Positions 42,315-52,199 of a stretch of DNA of 64,000 nt are shown here, one piece after another. The stretch's first letter is position 1. Each line of letters starts with the position of its first letter. Made by a program: the position numbers and the translations under genes. Origin of the DNA: Undaria pinnatifida (Eukaryota; Sar; Phaeophyceae; Laminariales; Alariaceae); contig JABAKD010000024.1 of assembly GCA_012845835.1 (NCBI GenBank), positions 8,554,103-8,618,102 of the forward strand, written 5' to 3'. The notes below the pieces were generated by a model. That model saw only the letters and a program-made list of their open reading frames with translations. It did no database searches and was not told the DNA's origin.

Positions 42315-42590
42315 ACACAGCAGTAAAAGGTCCCTCTATAGTGCCGCGTGAGTACTACCGGTTAGCAGTAAAGGCCCCTCTATAGTGCGGAGTGAGTGAG
42401 TGCCGGTTAGCAGTAAAGGTCCTTCTTGAGTGCCGAGTGAGTAGTGCCGGTTAGCAGTAAAGTTCCCTCCATAGTGCCAAGTGAGTAGTGCCGGTTAGCA
42501 GTAAAGGTCCCTCTATAGTGCTGAGTGAGTAGTGCCGGTTAGCAGTAAAGGTTCTTTTATACTGCCGCGTGAGCAGTGCCGGATTCCTTT
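42315..42590. repeat. 44-45-bp tandem repeat, six units
   Basis: Units GTGCCGAGTGAGTAGTGCCG / GTTAGCAGTAAAGGTCCCTC / TATA. A scattered version occurs at 49.28-49.43 kb. Confidence 0.93.
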
Positions 42591-42734
42591 ACTGTGCTGG
42601 TATTTTTGGCTGGCATGTAGCGGCCCTATGGGGGACCACCGCCGTTCTACTTCAAAGGCCACCTAATAAGAAACAGGGCAATAAGAAAGACAGGCTGATA
42701 TTCACAGGAAAACAACCAAAAGATTTCGACGATT

Positions 42735-42832
42735 TTGCGTTAATCCCTTTTAAGGCCCCAAAACCCGGTCCTGCACTAATTCCAAGAAATATGTCCGGCA
42801 AAACGGGTTTTTAGTTGTACAGGCGTTAAGGA
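42735..42832. mobile_element. Family E mini-element
   Basis: TTAATCCCTTTTAAGGCCCC … AACGGGTTTTTAGTTGTA … GGCGTTAAGG. Confidence 0.7.
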
Positions 42833-43258
42833 GCCCCGTTATGCAGAGTTTTTTTTTCAGCCAAAAAGCGGTATCGCTCTATGTCGTTGCACGCGTCAGC
42901 TCTCTTGTAGGCTACGACGGTATGGGTATACCGTTTTTTGGCATTGCAACCTCGTTTTTGTTTGCCGACGAATTACGTGGAAGCAAAAGCATGTGGTCCG
43001 TTTTGCTCGTGAGGGTTAATGAACGCAACGGTCTTGTTTTTACGTAAAACTGACTCTTTTACATACCCCGCTAGCATATAGCTAGACAGGGGGGTCTGCG
43101 GCAGGTATGTTGATGCGTGATGCCTTCTGCAACGGTGCAATGGGCTATTGATAAGAATACCCGTCCATAGACTTTTAGTTTTCGCATTTTTTTTGTTTGA
43201 GAAGTTTTTTTTTGGAAAGTTTTTTTTTTTTTTTTTTTTTTTTTTCTTCCTTTTGCAG

Positions 43259-43440
43259 AGAAAGGAGCTTGTTGCGCGCGGTCACCCGAGTAGCCGCAGA
43301 CGAAGCACATGCCAATAAACAACGCCACGAATCTGCTGTAGGGAGTGGCCGACCGGCGGTAGCGGCGCCGGCTTGCGCTGCCTCTCCGCTGCCACGGAAG
43401 CCGAAGGGTCTGCCAGCTAGCGCTGGGTTGCGAATGCCAT
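43259..43440 (+). CDS. Doubtful 3' exon candidate
   Basis: A long T tract and TTTTGCAG acceptor precede ERSLLRAVTRVAADEAHANK… in phase 2, ending in TGA. It fits the donor at 40971 and has exon-like GC content. However, the last third (CCAGCTAGCGCTGGGTTGCG) belongs to dispersed repeat K, which lowers confidence. No domain recognised. Confidence 0.25.
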
Positions 43441-43535
43441 GAAGTTAAACATCAACGCACGGCATGTATGAAAATACGTGGAAAAGTTTGGTGGCGTTAA
43501 GCTTTGTGTTTACCCATTCGCCGGTGGATTTTTTT
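43400..43535 (+). repeat. Dispersed repeat K (copy 3)
   Basis: CCAGCTAGCG, TGAAAATACGTGGAAAAGT, CCCATTCGCCGGTGGAT. Confidence 0.8.
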
Positions 43536-43767
43536 AACCCCCCCCCTCCCCCGCCATGAAAAAACAAGTACGTGCGAAACCCAGTAGTATACCCCAGTAC
43601 GTTGCCGCTAGCTCCCGCCGCCCCTCGGTGGAGTAGGTAGTAGACTCGTGACCGTTCACATCTGGGGCAAATGAGATCTCTGTTGATACGTAAATGTCTT
43701 CCAGGGCAGATATATCCTTGGTTTATATATATATACGATCTGCATGGCCTATAGATCATGTTTCCTG

Positions 43768-43960
43768 GTGGGAACCGTGTGATCTGCACGATCTAGCACG
43801 CGTTTTCCTTGGGTTGGATCTGAGCACAGATGGGAACCGTGTGATCTGCACGATCTAGCACGCGTTTTCCTGGGTTGGATCTGCACTGCACAGAAAAGAT
43901 CCTCGTACCATTACGACAGATACAGGATCTAGAGGATATAGATGATCTAAGTCGATCGAG
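43768..43960. repeat. GATC-rich repeat, 63-bp tandem pair (family H)
   Basis: GGGAACCGTGTGATCTGCAC / GATCTAGCACGCGTTTTCCT / TGGGTTGGATCTG is present twice (43769, 43831), then GATCTAGAGGATATAGATGA. Confidence 0.9.
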
Positions 43961-43964
43961 GTCC

Positions 43965-44630
43965 CTGTTTTTTTTGTGCGGTAGGTGGGTGGGATTCAGG
44001 GTCCTCGGTTCTCGGTTGTGATTTTGTGTTGTTGTTTTCTTACGGTTTTTCGGGTACTTTGCGGTATTCGAGCGATTTCCCGGTTGCGCTTTTTGTTTTG
44101 TTTTGCTTTTATTTTGTTTTTATTTTTGTCGTGTTAAGGTGATTTTTTGTTGAGCGAATGTTCCTGTTTTCACTTCTTCGTTTTGGTTGTGGTGGCTTGT
44201 GGGCACTACTACTAGTCGAGAAAAAAAACGCGAGTATTACAAGGTCTTTTTTCCGAGTGCGGCACGGTGGAATGGCCACACGTGGGCAAGTATTTCGTAC
44301 CTGGCTCAAATCGCCGCCAGACAGGGTGAAATATTTGTCAGGGAGGGGGAGGGGGGGGGCTGATTTTGAGTCCCCGGACCCGAGTCGCGCCGAGCGAAGA
44401 ACGTCATCAATACCTGGTACCAGGTATGTAGCAAGGCGCATACACGCTGGGGGGGGAAGCGGGAGGGGAGTCCTGTGTTTGCCCTCGAGTCCTAGTCACG
44501 GCGAAACAAGGGCAACACCTTGAAGCTAGCTCTTAGCTAAGGCCAAAGGAATGAGCACAGGCGTATCATAGTTTATACATGTGTATAGTCTACTTGTATA
44601 CCAGGCACCTGGTACAAGCATCATACATAC
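43965..44630. other. No gene recognised
   Basis: T-rich 44030-44160, then a mixed region with TACCTGGTACCAGGTA at 44411-44426, two overlapping copies of the recurrent palindrome. Confidence 0.4.
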
Positions 44631-44631
44631 G

Positions 44632-45590
44632 AAACCGGCGCCCCCGGTGGTCTATTGATAGTGGTTGACCTAGCGACCACAGAGGTTGATTTCTCGAGGT
44701 CAAATCTCCCCAAGGGATATGTTTTTGTGCAAAGGTCGGCGCACAGAAAGCGCCTAGGGTGTTTATGCACATTTCGACGCGAGTCAGAGAGGGGGAGGGG
44801 GAATGCTGAACCGTGCTATAGTAGCGATAAAAACTAAGGCATGTGCACCGTAGTGCGGGGAGGGTGAGGAGTGCCTGCTGTGTGACCCCAGGCCCGAGTA
44901 GCGAAAAAGAAGGGAGCAAGGAATCGTGCAAAAATGTTGACACGCAGAAAGCGCGTAGCGTGTGTATGCACAAATAGGATGATGCGAGTCGACGAGGGAA
45001 CAAGGACGCTGAACCGTGTGCTTGTGGTAAACTGAAGGCAGGCGTCGTAGCGGGGAAGGGAGGGGGTGCCTGCTGTGTGACCCCGGATTTTGAGTTACGA
45101 AAGGAGGGAGCTAGAAAGTCCCCCCCCCCCAAGGGACTTTTTCTTGTGCAAAATTGACCCCCAGAAAGCGCCTACGATAGCGTGAGAATGCACAAATAAG
45201 ACGCGAGTCGAGGAGGGAAGATAAAATGCTCAACCTTTCTCGCGAGAAAAAAGAAGGCACACCCCGTGATGGGGAAGGGAACGAGGGGGAGGGGGGGGGA
45301 GGAGAGGTGCCCGCTGTGTGGCCCCAGGTCTGCGCTACGAAAAAGGAGGCAACTGGAAGCCCCCCCCCCCCCCCCGCCAAGGGTCTTTTTCTCGTGCAAA
45401 AATTGGGATGGAAGAGGCTAGGTTGGCGTGTGAATGCACAAGTCGACGCGAGTCAAGCGAGGGAAGAAGATGGTGAACCGTTTTTGCGCTAAAAACTAGA
45501 AGTTGTGCGCTATGTGTAGTGGAGACCGGGCAGGTGCCTGCTATTTAAACCCGGATCTGAGTTACGAAAACGGAGGGAGGTAGAGAAAAA
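44632..45590 (+). mobile_element. SINE-like family 2: one headed copy plus three tandem bodies
   Basis: The first unit (44632-44925) has a tRNA-like head with CCCGGTGGTCTATTGATAG and a weak box B (GAGGTCAAATCTCC). Each of four units then repeats TTTTTCTTGTGCAAAA…, AGAAAGCGCCTA..GTGT, GACGCGAGTC.A.GAGGG, GAACCGT.., GTGCCTGCTGTGTGACCCC and GA.TTACGAAAAGGAGG. Units restart near 44930, 45135 and 45385. Identity between units is moderate, so the amplification is not recent. Confidence 0.75.
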
Positions 45591-45659
45591 AAGTCTTCAA
45601 AGAGGATGGATCTTAGAGATGGAAAAGATAAAATACTAGTATAAAACCCGTGTAATGTG

Positions 45660-45845
45660 CGAGTATCTTGCGGGGGGCGCGGGGGGGTGGGGCGTACTCA
45701 TTTGTTGCTATGCCTTAGTAATTTGACCATTGACAACGCGTCCCTTTCGAGACGGAGCACCGTTCCTACTCGTAGTAGAGACTCCTCCAAATTTTTGGGC
45801 GCTCATTACGCTTCTTCCATATATTTCGGCGGGGGCGGGGGGCGA
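45660..45845. repeat. Dispersed repeat J (copy 2)
   Basis: GGGGCGTACTCATTTGTTGC, CGAGACGGAGCACCGTTCCT, TTTGGGCGCTCATTACGCTTC; matches 26525-26700. Confidence 0.8.
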
Positions 45846-46264
45846 GGTACATTTTCGTTGATAGTCTCGAATGTAGTGTATGTAGTCAGACTTGTTTGTG
45901 TATGTGTGTTGTATTTAACCTATGACAGCTCCCTTTTTTGTTTCGCACTTGTGTATTCCCCTTCGACATTCTTATGTTTCCCGTTGATAGAGATAGACTG
46001 CGCCCACGCCAAGAGGGTGCCCGAGGGATGAGTGTAAGCAGCGTTGCACATAAGGATTCGGTAGTTGCGTACATGCACCTGCGCGCACATGTACATGCCC
46101 ATAGCCTACATTTGTGCGCTTGAGGGAAAAAATGCCAGGAGAGAGACCCTTTTTTTTTGTGGCGCATTTTTTTTTCCGGGGCGCCTCAGGGCCTCTGTTG
46201 GCCATATTATATACCTGGTACTGTCTTTTTACCCGTATTTTTCAGTTTTTTTCAAGAACCATCC

Positions 46265-46425
46265 GATCAAGGCTATGCTAGGGGGGGCATTTTTCGGGGG
46301 GAAATAGCAGCGGCTCGGGGTCGCTCGCGCGAGAGACCCCCCCCCCCTGTTCCGTCTGCGGTCTTATGCTTTCTTGCTGCTTTATTTAAACTGTGCGATT
46401 TGAATCCGCCGCTACGGAATGGTAA
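46265..46425. repeat. Family F repeat
   Basis: GGCTCGGGGTCGCTCGCGCG then AGAGACCCC, with a C run and TGCGGTCTTATGC. Confidence 0.65.
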
Positions 46426-46429
46426 GCTA

Positions 46430-46860
46430 CGCTGCTGCTGCGGCAAAACGAAAAAAAAAAACGCCTAAAGTTTGTGTGTGTGTTTGTTTGTTTTTTTCCC
46501 CGTGCGAGGTAGACAACGAGTTGAGGAGGTCGAGTGGCTCAAATCCAGTAGTATCGAAGATGGGGGGGTAGATCATAACATGTACCCCCAACCGTACCCT
46601 ACCGTACCCTACCGTACCGTACCGTATGCAGTGTTGGCCATCCTGAGGGTCGGGGCATCGCAGGCTCCGATCAAACCAATCAGCTACTACAACAGCAGCC
46701 ACACGCGATTATAGTTGCAGGCTGCTGCTGCTAGGGGGCTGGACTGCTGCTGGGCGGCAGGATCGTAGCGTGGTGCTCTGTGCAACCACAGGGAAAGTAC
46801 GTGTACCATTTACGAGCAGCGGCTCGGGTTTAAGGGGGTTTCCAAAACCCAGCGGGGCGT
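46430..46860. other. No gene recognised
   Basis: (TACCG)n words at 46588-46625 and a CAG/CTG cluster at 46715-46760. The open plus frame here has no domain. Confidence 0.4.
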
Positions 46861-46864
46861 GTCG

Positions 46865-47015
46865 GGCCGGGCCAGGAGGTGTTCGATATCTCACGAGTCG
46901 GGTCGGGTCGGGTCGGGGGTCGGCAGCTTCAAAAATATCACGGGTCGGGCAGGGTCACCCTGAACCAAACCGACCCGACCCGACCCGACCCGCGAGGAAA
47001 GACAAGACCCGTGAA
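46865..47015. repeat. GGGTC pentamer element (family G)
   Basis: GTGTTCGATATCTCACGAGTC, (GGGTC)n, ATCACGGGTCGGGCAGGGTC, (GACCC)n and GACCCGTGAACG. Confidence 0.85.
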
Positions 47016-47544
47016 CGAAATAATCTGGTATTTTTGGACGCGTCTAGGCTTCTTTTGGCCATATTTTTTCCCCTGGACTTGAGTGTAGAGGGGCGGTGAG
47101 ACGGGGGGTCAGGCCGCGGTCTCCTATAATGTGAAGGCTTTGCATGGGAGGGCGTGGGCTCGAGTACGAGTAGCTTTTTACGCCTGAGCGTTTTCGGGTT
47201 CAAAACTTTTTTTGTATGAATATATGGCGAATCTGATGCCCCGCCTTCGATTTTTCATGTGTATCTTTTTTTTTGTTTTACCCTCTCGCGTGTGGGACCT
47301 ATTTCGTCGCACTTCACTGTTTATCTGTGTGGCGCAGGGGTGCAGCAATCAGTGGGCCCTCAATTGTGGCGTCCCCGAGGGATAAAAAACGGCCGTTTTT
47401 TCGGGATAAATCAACAATAATACCGTTTGTTCGGGATGAAAAAACACCAGAGGCGCACCTTTTTTCGGGATAAAAAAGTACCGTTTAATAATCGGGATTA
47501 AATAAACGATGCTGTTCGGGCTAAGTACGTTGAGGCTACGGTGT

Positions 47545-47660
47545 CAGAGGGGGGTCACTTTCGGGACCTTTTCTTTGTTGTGGCGAAGCCCTCGGGGTCA
47601 CTCGCGCGAGTGATCCCCCGTTGACTCCCCTGTTCAAATACGGTCTTAAGCTTCGGTGCT
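47545..47660. repeat. Family F repeat
   Basis: GGGTCACTCGCGCGAGTGATCCCC with CGGTCTTAAGC to the right. Confidence 0.75.
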
Positions 47661-47735
47661 GTTCTATTTGCTTAGATATGAACCCGCAATGTAATGGTAA
47701 GCTGCAGCGCTGCACCAAGAAGCAATCGCTAAAGG

Positions 47736-47935
47736 CGCGTGCTACGATAGAGAGGTGTGCACCGCTTTTTTTCTGAGGTTGTTCCTCAATTTCGGGAGCT
47801 TAAGACGACCTCTCCCAAGAGTGCAAACTGATCTGGAGGAAAATAAAAACTGCTATGATACCGGCTGAAAAATCCCATATGTGGATGGTCTGAGGTACAC
47901 AACGAGAATAATAAAAACAAAAAATGTCGTATTTC
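47736..47935 (-). mobile_element. Family C MITE-like element (partial)
   Basis: GGCGCGTGCTACGATAGAGA at the left, GAGCTTAAGACGACCTC, CTGAAAAATCCCATATG. The far end is replaced by family F sequence. Confidence 0.7.
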
Positions 47936-47939
47936 GACC

Positions 47940-48195
47940 AACACTACGGTAGAGGGGTGGGTCCCTTTACCCCCTTTTGGCCACTTTTGTTTCAGTGGCT
48001 CGGTGTCACTCGCGCAGAGTAACCCCCCCTTCCCTTCCGGTCACAGGCTTTCGCGTGCTGCTTAACATTCTCGATAACAACACGAAATGGGATGGTTGGC
48101 TATATTGCAACAAAAAAAACAACGAATGAACGAACGTGCGTTTTTTGCAGTGAGGTACAGAGTCACTCGCGCGAGTGGCTCAAACCAAGTAGTCA
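47940..48195. repeat. Two family F repeats
   Basis: GGCTCGGTGTCACTCGCGCAG (48000) and GTCACTCGCGCGAGTGGCTC (48171). Confidence 0.65.
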
Positions 48196-48234
48196 AAATT
48201 CGGGGTACTCCGCGCTACCGTAGCCTTCATCTTT

Positions 48235-48625
48235 CCGAGACGATTTTGGGTTAAGTTTTAGCCCCCCCCAAAACCAGCGATTTTGTTGAACGAACGAACG
48301 TTTCATGGCTGCTCGACACAAGGAAGGATTCAATTGCAAACAAAGTATCCGTACTTCGAAGTTTATTTTCTTGTGTGCAAAGGCCTATCGATCGATGACG
48401 TCGGAGAGAGTGTCGAGGGACACCGTACTTCAGGAAATATGACCGGGAGTTGGTTTTGAAACCGGCGATTTCGTTGAAGAAAAGTTAAGGGGGGGCTACC
48501 GTATTAAGACTCCGACGATTTGGAGTTAAGGAGCGCGCCGTCATCCAGAAACCATTTCAGACGAAAAATGCTACATCTTGTACCTCTATCGTAGCCCGCG
48601 CCTTGAAGTATTTTGTCCGTGAGAG
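48235..48625 (-). mobile_element. Family D element inserted in a family C element
   Basis: C sequence (GAGACGATTTTGGGTTAAG) is interrupted by D (about 48265-48514) and a C-type segment follows (CGACGATTTGGAGTTAAGGA … TACCTCTATCGTAGCCCGCG). The D ends are TTAGCCCCCCC and GGGGGGCTACCGTATTAAGACTC. Confidence 0.75.
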
Positions 48626-48712
48626 GGTAAAGAGGTGCTCGTGCACCTCAATTGAGACGCGTCAGAAAAAAACGGTACGCCCCTACTCTCCAAACTGTAT
48701 TTGACGCGTGCT

Positions 48713-49248
48713 ACGATAGAGAGGGAGGTGTTAAGGTATACTTATTTTGTCGGAAATGGTTTCTGAATGACAGGGCTCCTTAACCTACTAATACTATGGA
48801 GTCTTACTACGGTAGCCCCCCCAACGTTTCTTTAACGAAATCGCTGGTTTTGAAACCAGCCCACGGCCGTATCTCCTGAAATACGATACCTTTCGCCACC
48901 CCGACGTCATCGGTCGATAGTCCTTCGCGAACAAGAAAATATGTGAAGATATACTTTTCATAGCATCCTTTCTTGTATCGAGCAGCCACGAAACGTTCGT
49001 TAAAGAACGGCTGGTTTGGGGGGGGGCTATCGTAGAATCTGTCTATTGTCGGGGGAAAAAAAATAGTAGAAGTCCTCATTTTTTTTGCATGATTCTCGAG
49101 TTCTATACCTTAGCCATGGGATTTTTCATCCGGCAGTGCAGTTTTATTTTCTCCAGATCAGTTTTTGTTGGGAGAGGTCTTAAGCTCCCAAATTGAGGGG
49201 TAGTATTAGAAAAAAAGTGGTGTACACACCTCTATCGTAGCACGCGTC
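48713..49248 (+). mobile_element. Family C element split by a nested family D element
   Basis: C ends are near perfect (GACGCGTGCTACGATAGAG / CTCTATCGTAGCACGCGTC). The inside from about 48807 to 49042 is a complete D element, GAGTCTTACTACGGTAGCC … GGGGCTATCGTAGAATC. Removing D restores a C element of normal length (about 300 bp). Confidence 0.9.
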
Positions 49249-49269
49249 ATTTTGTACATGTACCTGGTA

Positions 49270-49445
49270 CAACAGTGGATATCCCTCTATATGCCGGTTG
49301 AGTAGTGCCGGTTGCCAGCTAAAGTGCCTGTGAAATCGCTTGGCACAGACGGGAACAACAAATAGTGACGGTTTGCGGAGTAGTGCCGGTTGCCGCTATA
49401 GTGCCGGTGTTTCCCTCTATAGTGCACATACCGGCACTACACAGG
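49270..49445. repeat. Scattered GTAGTGCCGGTT repeat
   Basis: ATCCCTCTATATGCCGGTTG, GTGCCGGTTGCCAGCTAAAG, GTGCCGGTTGCCGCTATAGT; the vocabulary of 42315-42590, with GAAATCGCTTGGC of the 76-bp satellite family. Confidence 0.75.
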
Positions 49446-49449
49446 GACC

Positions 49450-49975
49450 ACTACTGCTGTATAGACCCATGCCACACGCTTGGGGTGAAGCAGATTCTAA
49501 GCTTATTACGAGGAGCTCAAAATCTCCCCCGAAATATGACTTCGAAGACATTCGTTCGCGCAACCTGATCAACATTTCTATGCGCCACGACACCGGCCCT
49601 ATTGGGCATAGGGTTACTACAGAGAGATACTAGAGAACATAGCCCTAACACAAATGTACTCGTGTACTCGTACAAAAAACAAAATACTAGTCGACAGTTC
49701 CACACTTGACTAACTCAAACGGTCACAACCGCTTGGCCCGAAGAGTGTAACCTCTACCGCGGGCTTAGTCATATCACGACAGGGCTAACTAAGGCAAGAC
49801 AAGGATTTTTGTAGGCAAGAATCATACATGTATGATATGCCCAACACTTGCTCTGATCCCTTTTGCTACTGCGAAGCCTTATCCCACACAAAACCCAGAC
49901 CATTTCGCAGAGCTTTCCACGGGTCACAGTTCCTATGGTAACGACAGCGCGAGCTGTACCATCGGCGCTGCGAAG
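49450..49975. other. No gene recognised
   Basis: Two open plus frames (49340-49633 and 49832-50185) run into repeats and lack domains. Confidence 0.35.
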
Positions 49976-49979
49976 GCTT

Positions 49980-50190
49980 TCAAAACTCACGGGTCGGGTC
50001 GGGTCGGGTCGGGTCGGGCTGGTGTTGTTCGGCTTCTGACGAGGTCGGGTCGAGTCGGGTCAGGAGGTTGCTGGTGTTGTTCGGCTTCTGACGAGGTCGG
50101 GTCGAGTCGGGTCAGGAGGTTTTTCAAATATTACGGGTCGAGCCGGGTCACCCAGACCCGATCCGACCCGCCAGAAGCGATCTGACCCGT
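49980..50190. repeat. GGGTC pentamer element (family G)
   Basis: (GGGTC)4, then a 62-bp direct duplication (GGCTGGTGTTGTTCGGCTTC / TGACGAGGTCGGGTCGAGTC), closing GATCTGACCCGTGAAAA. Confidence 0.88.
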
Positions 50191-50264
50191 GAAAAAAAAA
50201 CTGGTAATTTGTCCCCCCAAAAAGGTGGTTGTAGTCCTAGAGGAGTCAACTAAGGAAAGGCTTA

Positions 50265-50720
50265 CTTGGCAAGGCTTGTTTAAGCTTGGCAAGGCTTGTT
50301 TAAGGCGAAGCTACACATAATAGATACCCCCAAGTCCTGCTTAACTAAGATAAACTCGTTGCTGAACGCAAGGATACACTAAGACACGCTCCGGAGAGAC
50401 GTCAGTACTTGCGTTTCCCGAGAAGTGGGCGTCTCTCGCCGTCATCGCCCCCTCCCCCTTCCCCCCCTCCCTCCACCGGTGCTGCTTTGGGCGTCGCCGC
50501 CCAGCAGCAGCAGCAGGCCTGGCAAGGCAAGGCGTACTTTAGTGAGCTTGCTGAACTAAGGCAAGACAAGGCGTAGGCGTAGTTTGTTTAAGGCTACATG
50601 TATTATATCCCCCAGAGAGACATCAACACTTGAGTTTCCCCAGCGGTGGGTGTTTCTCGTCGGCCTCGCTCCCCCCCCTTCCCCCTCCCCCCTCTATCCG
50701 CACCGCTTTCGCTTCCCCCT
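50265..50720. repeat. About 225-300-bp imperfect duplication
   Basis: GGCAAGGC…TTTAAGGC.AAGCTACA then GAGAGACGTCA..ACTTG.GTTTCCC..AG and CCCCTTCCCCC occur at about 50275-50490 and 50520-50710. The right copy forms the C-terminal end of the minus-strand gene at 50603-51457. The left copy encodes a similar minus frame with an earlier stop. Confidence 0.75.
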
Positions 50721-50922
50721 CGCCGCCCATTCCCACCAATACCACCACCGTACGGAGACGTCCTACGTTCGTTTCGTCTTCGCCTCACATCGTCTCGACG
50801 CTGCTGCCCGACGGAATATCTACCGACCGTTCTACCACCCCTGCTGCCGTGGTCGCTGCTGTTGCTGTTGCTGCTGGTGTTCCTGTTGTTGCTGCTGCTG
50901 ATGTTGCTGCTGCTGCTGCTGC

Positions 50923-50964
<42 letters not shown>

Positions 50965-51104
50965 CGCTTCTGTCGATGCAAGATGTGCTTGCCGCGATAA
51001 CGTTTGGTGGCAATGTCATTGTTTCATCGCCGTCGATCGTTTGGGGACAGCAGCCAGTTTCTCCTCCTCCTGCTGCTGGTGCTGCTCCTGCCTCTCTTCC
51101 CGCC

Positions 51105-51136
<32 letters not shown>

Positions 51137-51457
51137 GGGCCGGGCACCAGTTATATCATTGTCGCCCTCCCCGTCAAGACCCTCGTCTATGAGCGCAGCC
51201 AGAGCCCCCAACGATGGATTTGCCCACACGTCTCGAGGCATAGTGGTCATAAACAAGGCAGGCATATCATTGTCGTCACCCTCCTCTGCTACCTGTCCGT
51301 CTACCCTATCCCCTTCTACCCTATCTGCACTGTTTCCTTGGGAAACTCCTTGTTGAGAAACCCCTTCTTGGGAAACGCCTTGTTGGGAAACCCCTTGAGA
51401 AACGCCCTGGGAAACCCCTTGGGACATGTCATTGTCTTCAGCAGATTCTACGTCCAT
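50603..51457 (-). CDS. TTC4/Cns1-like N-terminal exon with low-complexity extension
   Basis: A 284-codon minus frame starts at ATG 51455-51457, with an in-frame TGA nine codons upstream, so the start is credible. Order: GVSQ repeats (residues 12-41), an acidic linker, MPALFMTTMPRDVWANPSL then GALAALIDEG (65-93), poly-Ala (108-120), a short complex segment (IDGDETMTLPPNVIAAS), poly-Asn/poly-Ser from a GTT array, and an Arg/Gly-rich end. The 65-93 motif resembles the conserved segment just before the TPRs of TTC4/Cns1 Hsp90 co-chaperones (FM…NP.L.AL..LI.E). No TPR was found in the window, so the true exon may end soon after residue 100 and the remaining frame may be intronic. Family call is tentative. 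Confidence 0.5.
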
Positions 51458-51479
51458 CGTGCCACCCCTCCCTGCTAAA

Positions 51480-51755
51480 CTTCAAGTTAGTCGAACGTGC
51501 CGGCAACTCCACGCGCCAAAATACCTGAGAATTACGGATACAGAGCAGAGAGGCGGTGTTTTGACGTGGAAATGTACCGATGAACCGCAGACTAAACATA
51601 GTATAAGGTCGGGTATCAGGCAATACCGAGAATAGACCTCAACACAGGACCGGTGTGCATTTTTTTCTTGCCGGTCGTTGGCCTTATTGATCGAGGCTGG
51701 CCTTTCAGCCGCCAGTGTTTCTGGAAACACGCCATCAGAACCCGCTGCGGGGCAG
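51480..51755. promoter_or_regulatory. Upstream region of the minus-strand gene
   Basis: Sequence immediately 5' of the ATG at 51457 on the minus strand. No TATA-like element or clear initiator can be assigned; listed only because the start is well delimited. Confidence 0.25.
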
Positions 51756-51850
51756 TGCGACTAGCCCTGCCGACCTCGAGCCCCCCTAAGGTTGCAGCTA
51801 GGGATAGGGTTAGGGGTGGGGTTAGGTCTGGGGCCGGGTTGGCCTGGGCC
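51755..51850 (+). repeat. Short telomere-like unit in the same flanks as 18.2 kb
   Basis: GCCCTGCCGACCTCGAGCCC then GGGATAGGGTTAGGGGTGGG and GGTCTGGGGCCGGGTTGGCC. Only about two repeat units remain, but both flanks match those of 18205-18645. Confidence 0.85.
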
Positions 51851-51854
51851 GACA

Positions 51855-52190
51855 TGCAAGGTTGAAGGTTACCATAACGGCCTGCAGGGAGTTTTTTGCA
51901 GGCCCGTTCTGTATTTCGGGGAGGCCCGATACGAACAGCAGGATGGTGCAGTCGCCTTCAACGCAAGTACAACAACCGGTAGCAATAGCCACCTATCCGG
52001 TAATTCGTACCAGGCGCCTGGGGTAAGGAAGTGGGCTATGGAGTACTAGGTATTCTGGTTGGACAGGGGTGCAGAATGTACCCACACCCGTGGCAAGTCG
52101 TAGTCTACTTTACGAGTACCGCATCTGCGTGGATAGCAGAAAGCAGAAAATAAAAAAGGAGTCCATCTGCAAAGTTCGTCAGAGTATCAG
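51855..52190. other. No gene recognised
   Basis: No domain or repeat I can name. Confidence 0.4.
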
Positions 52191-52199
52191 CACTAGTCT

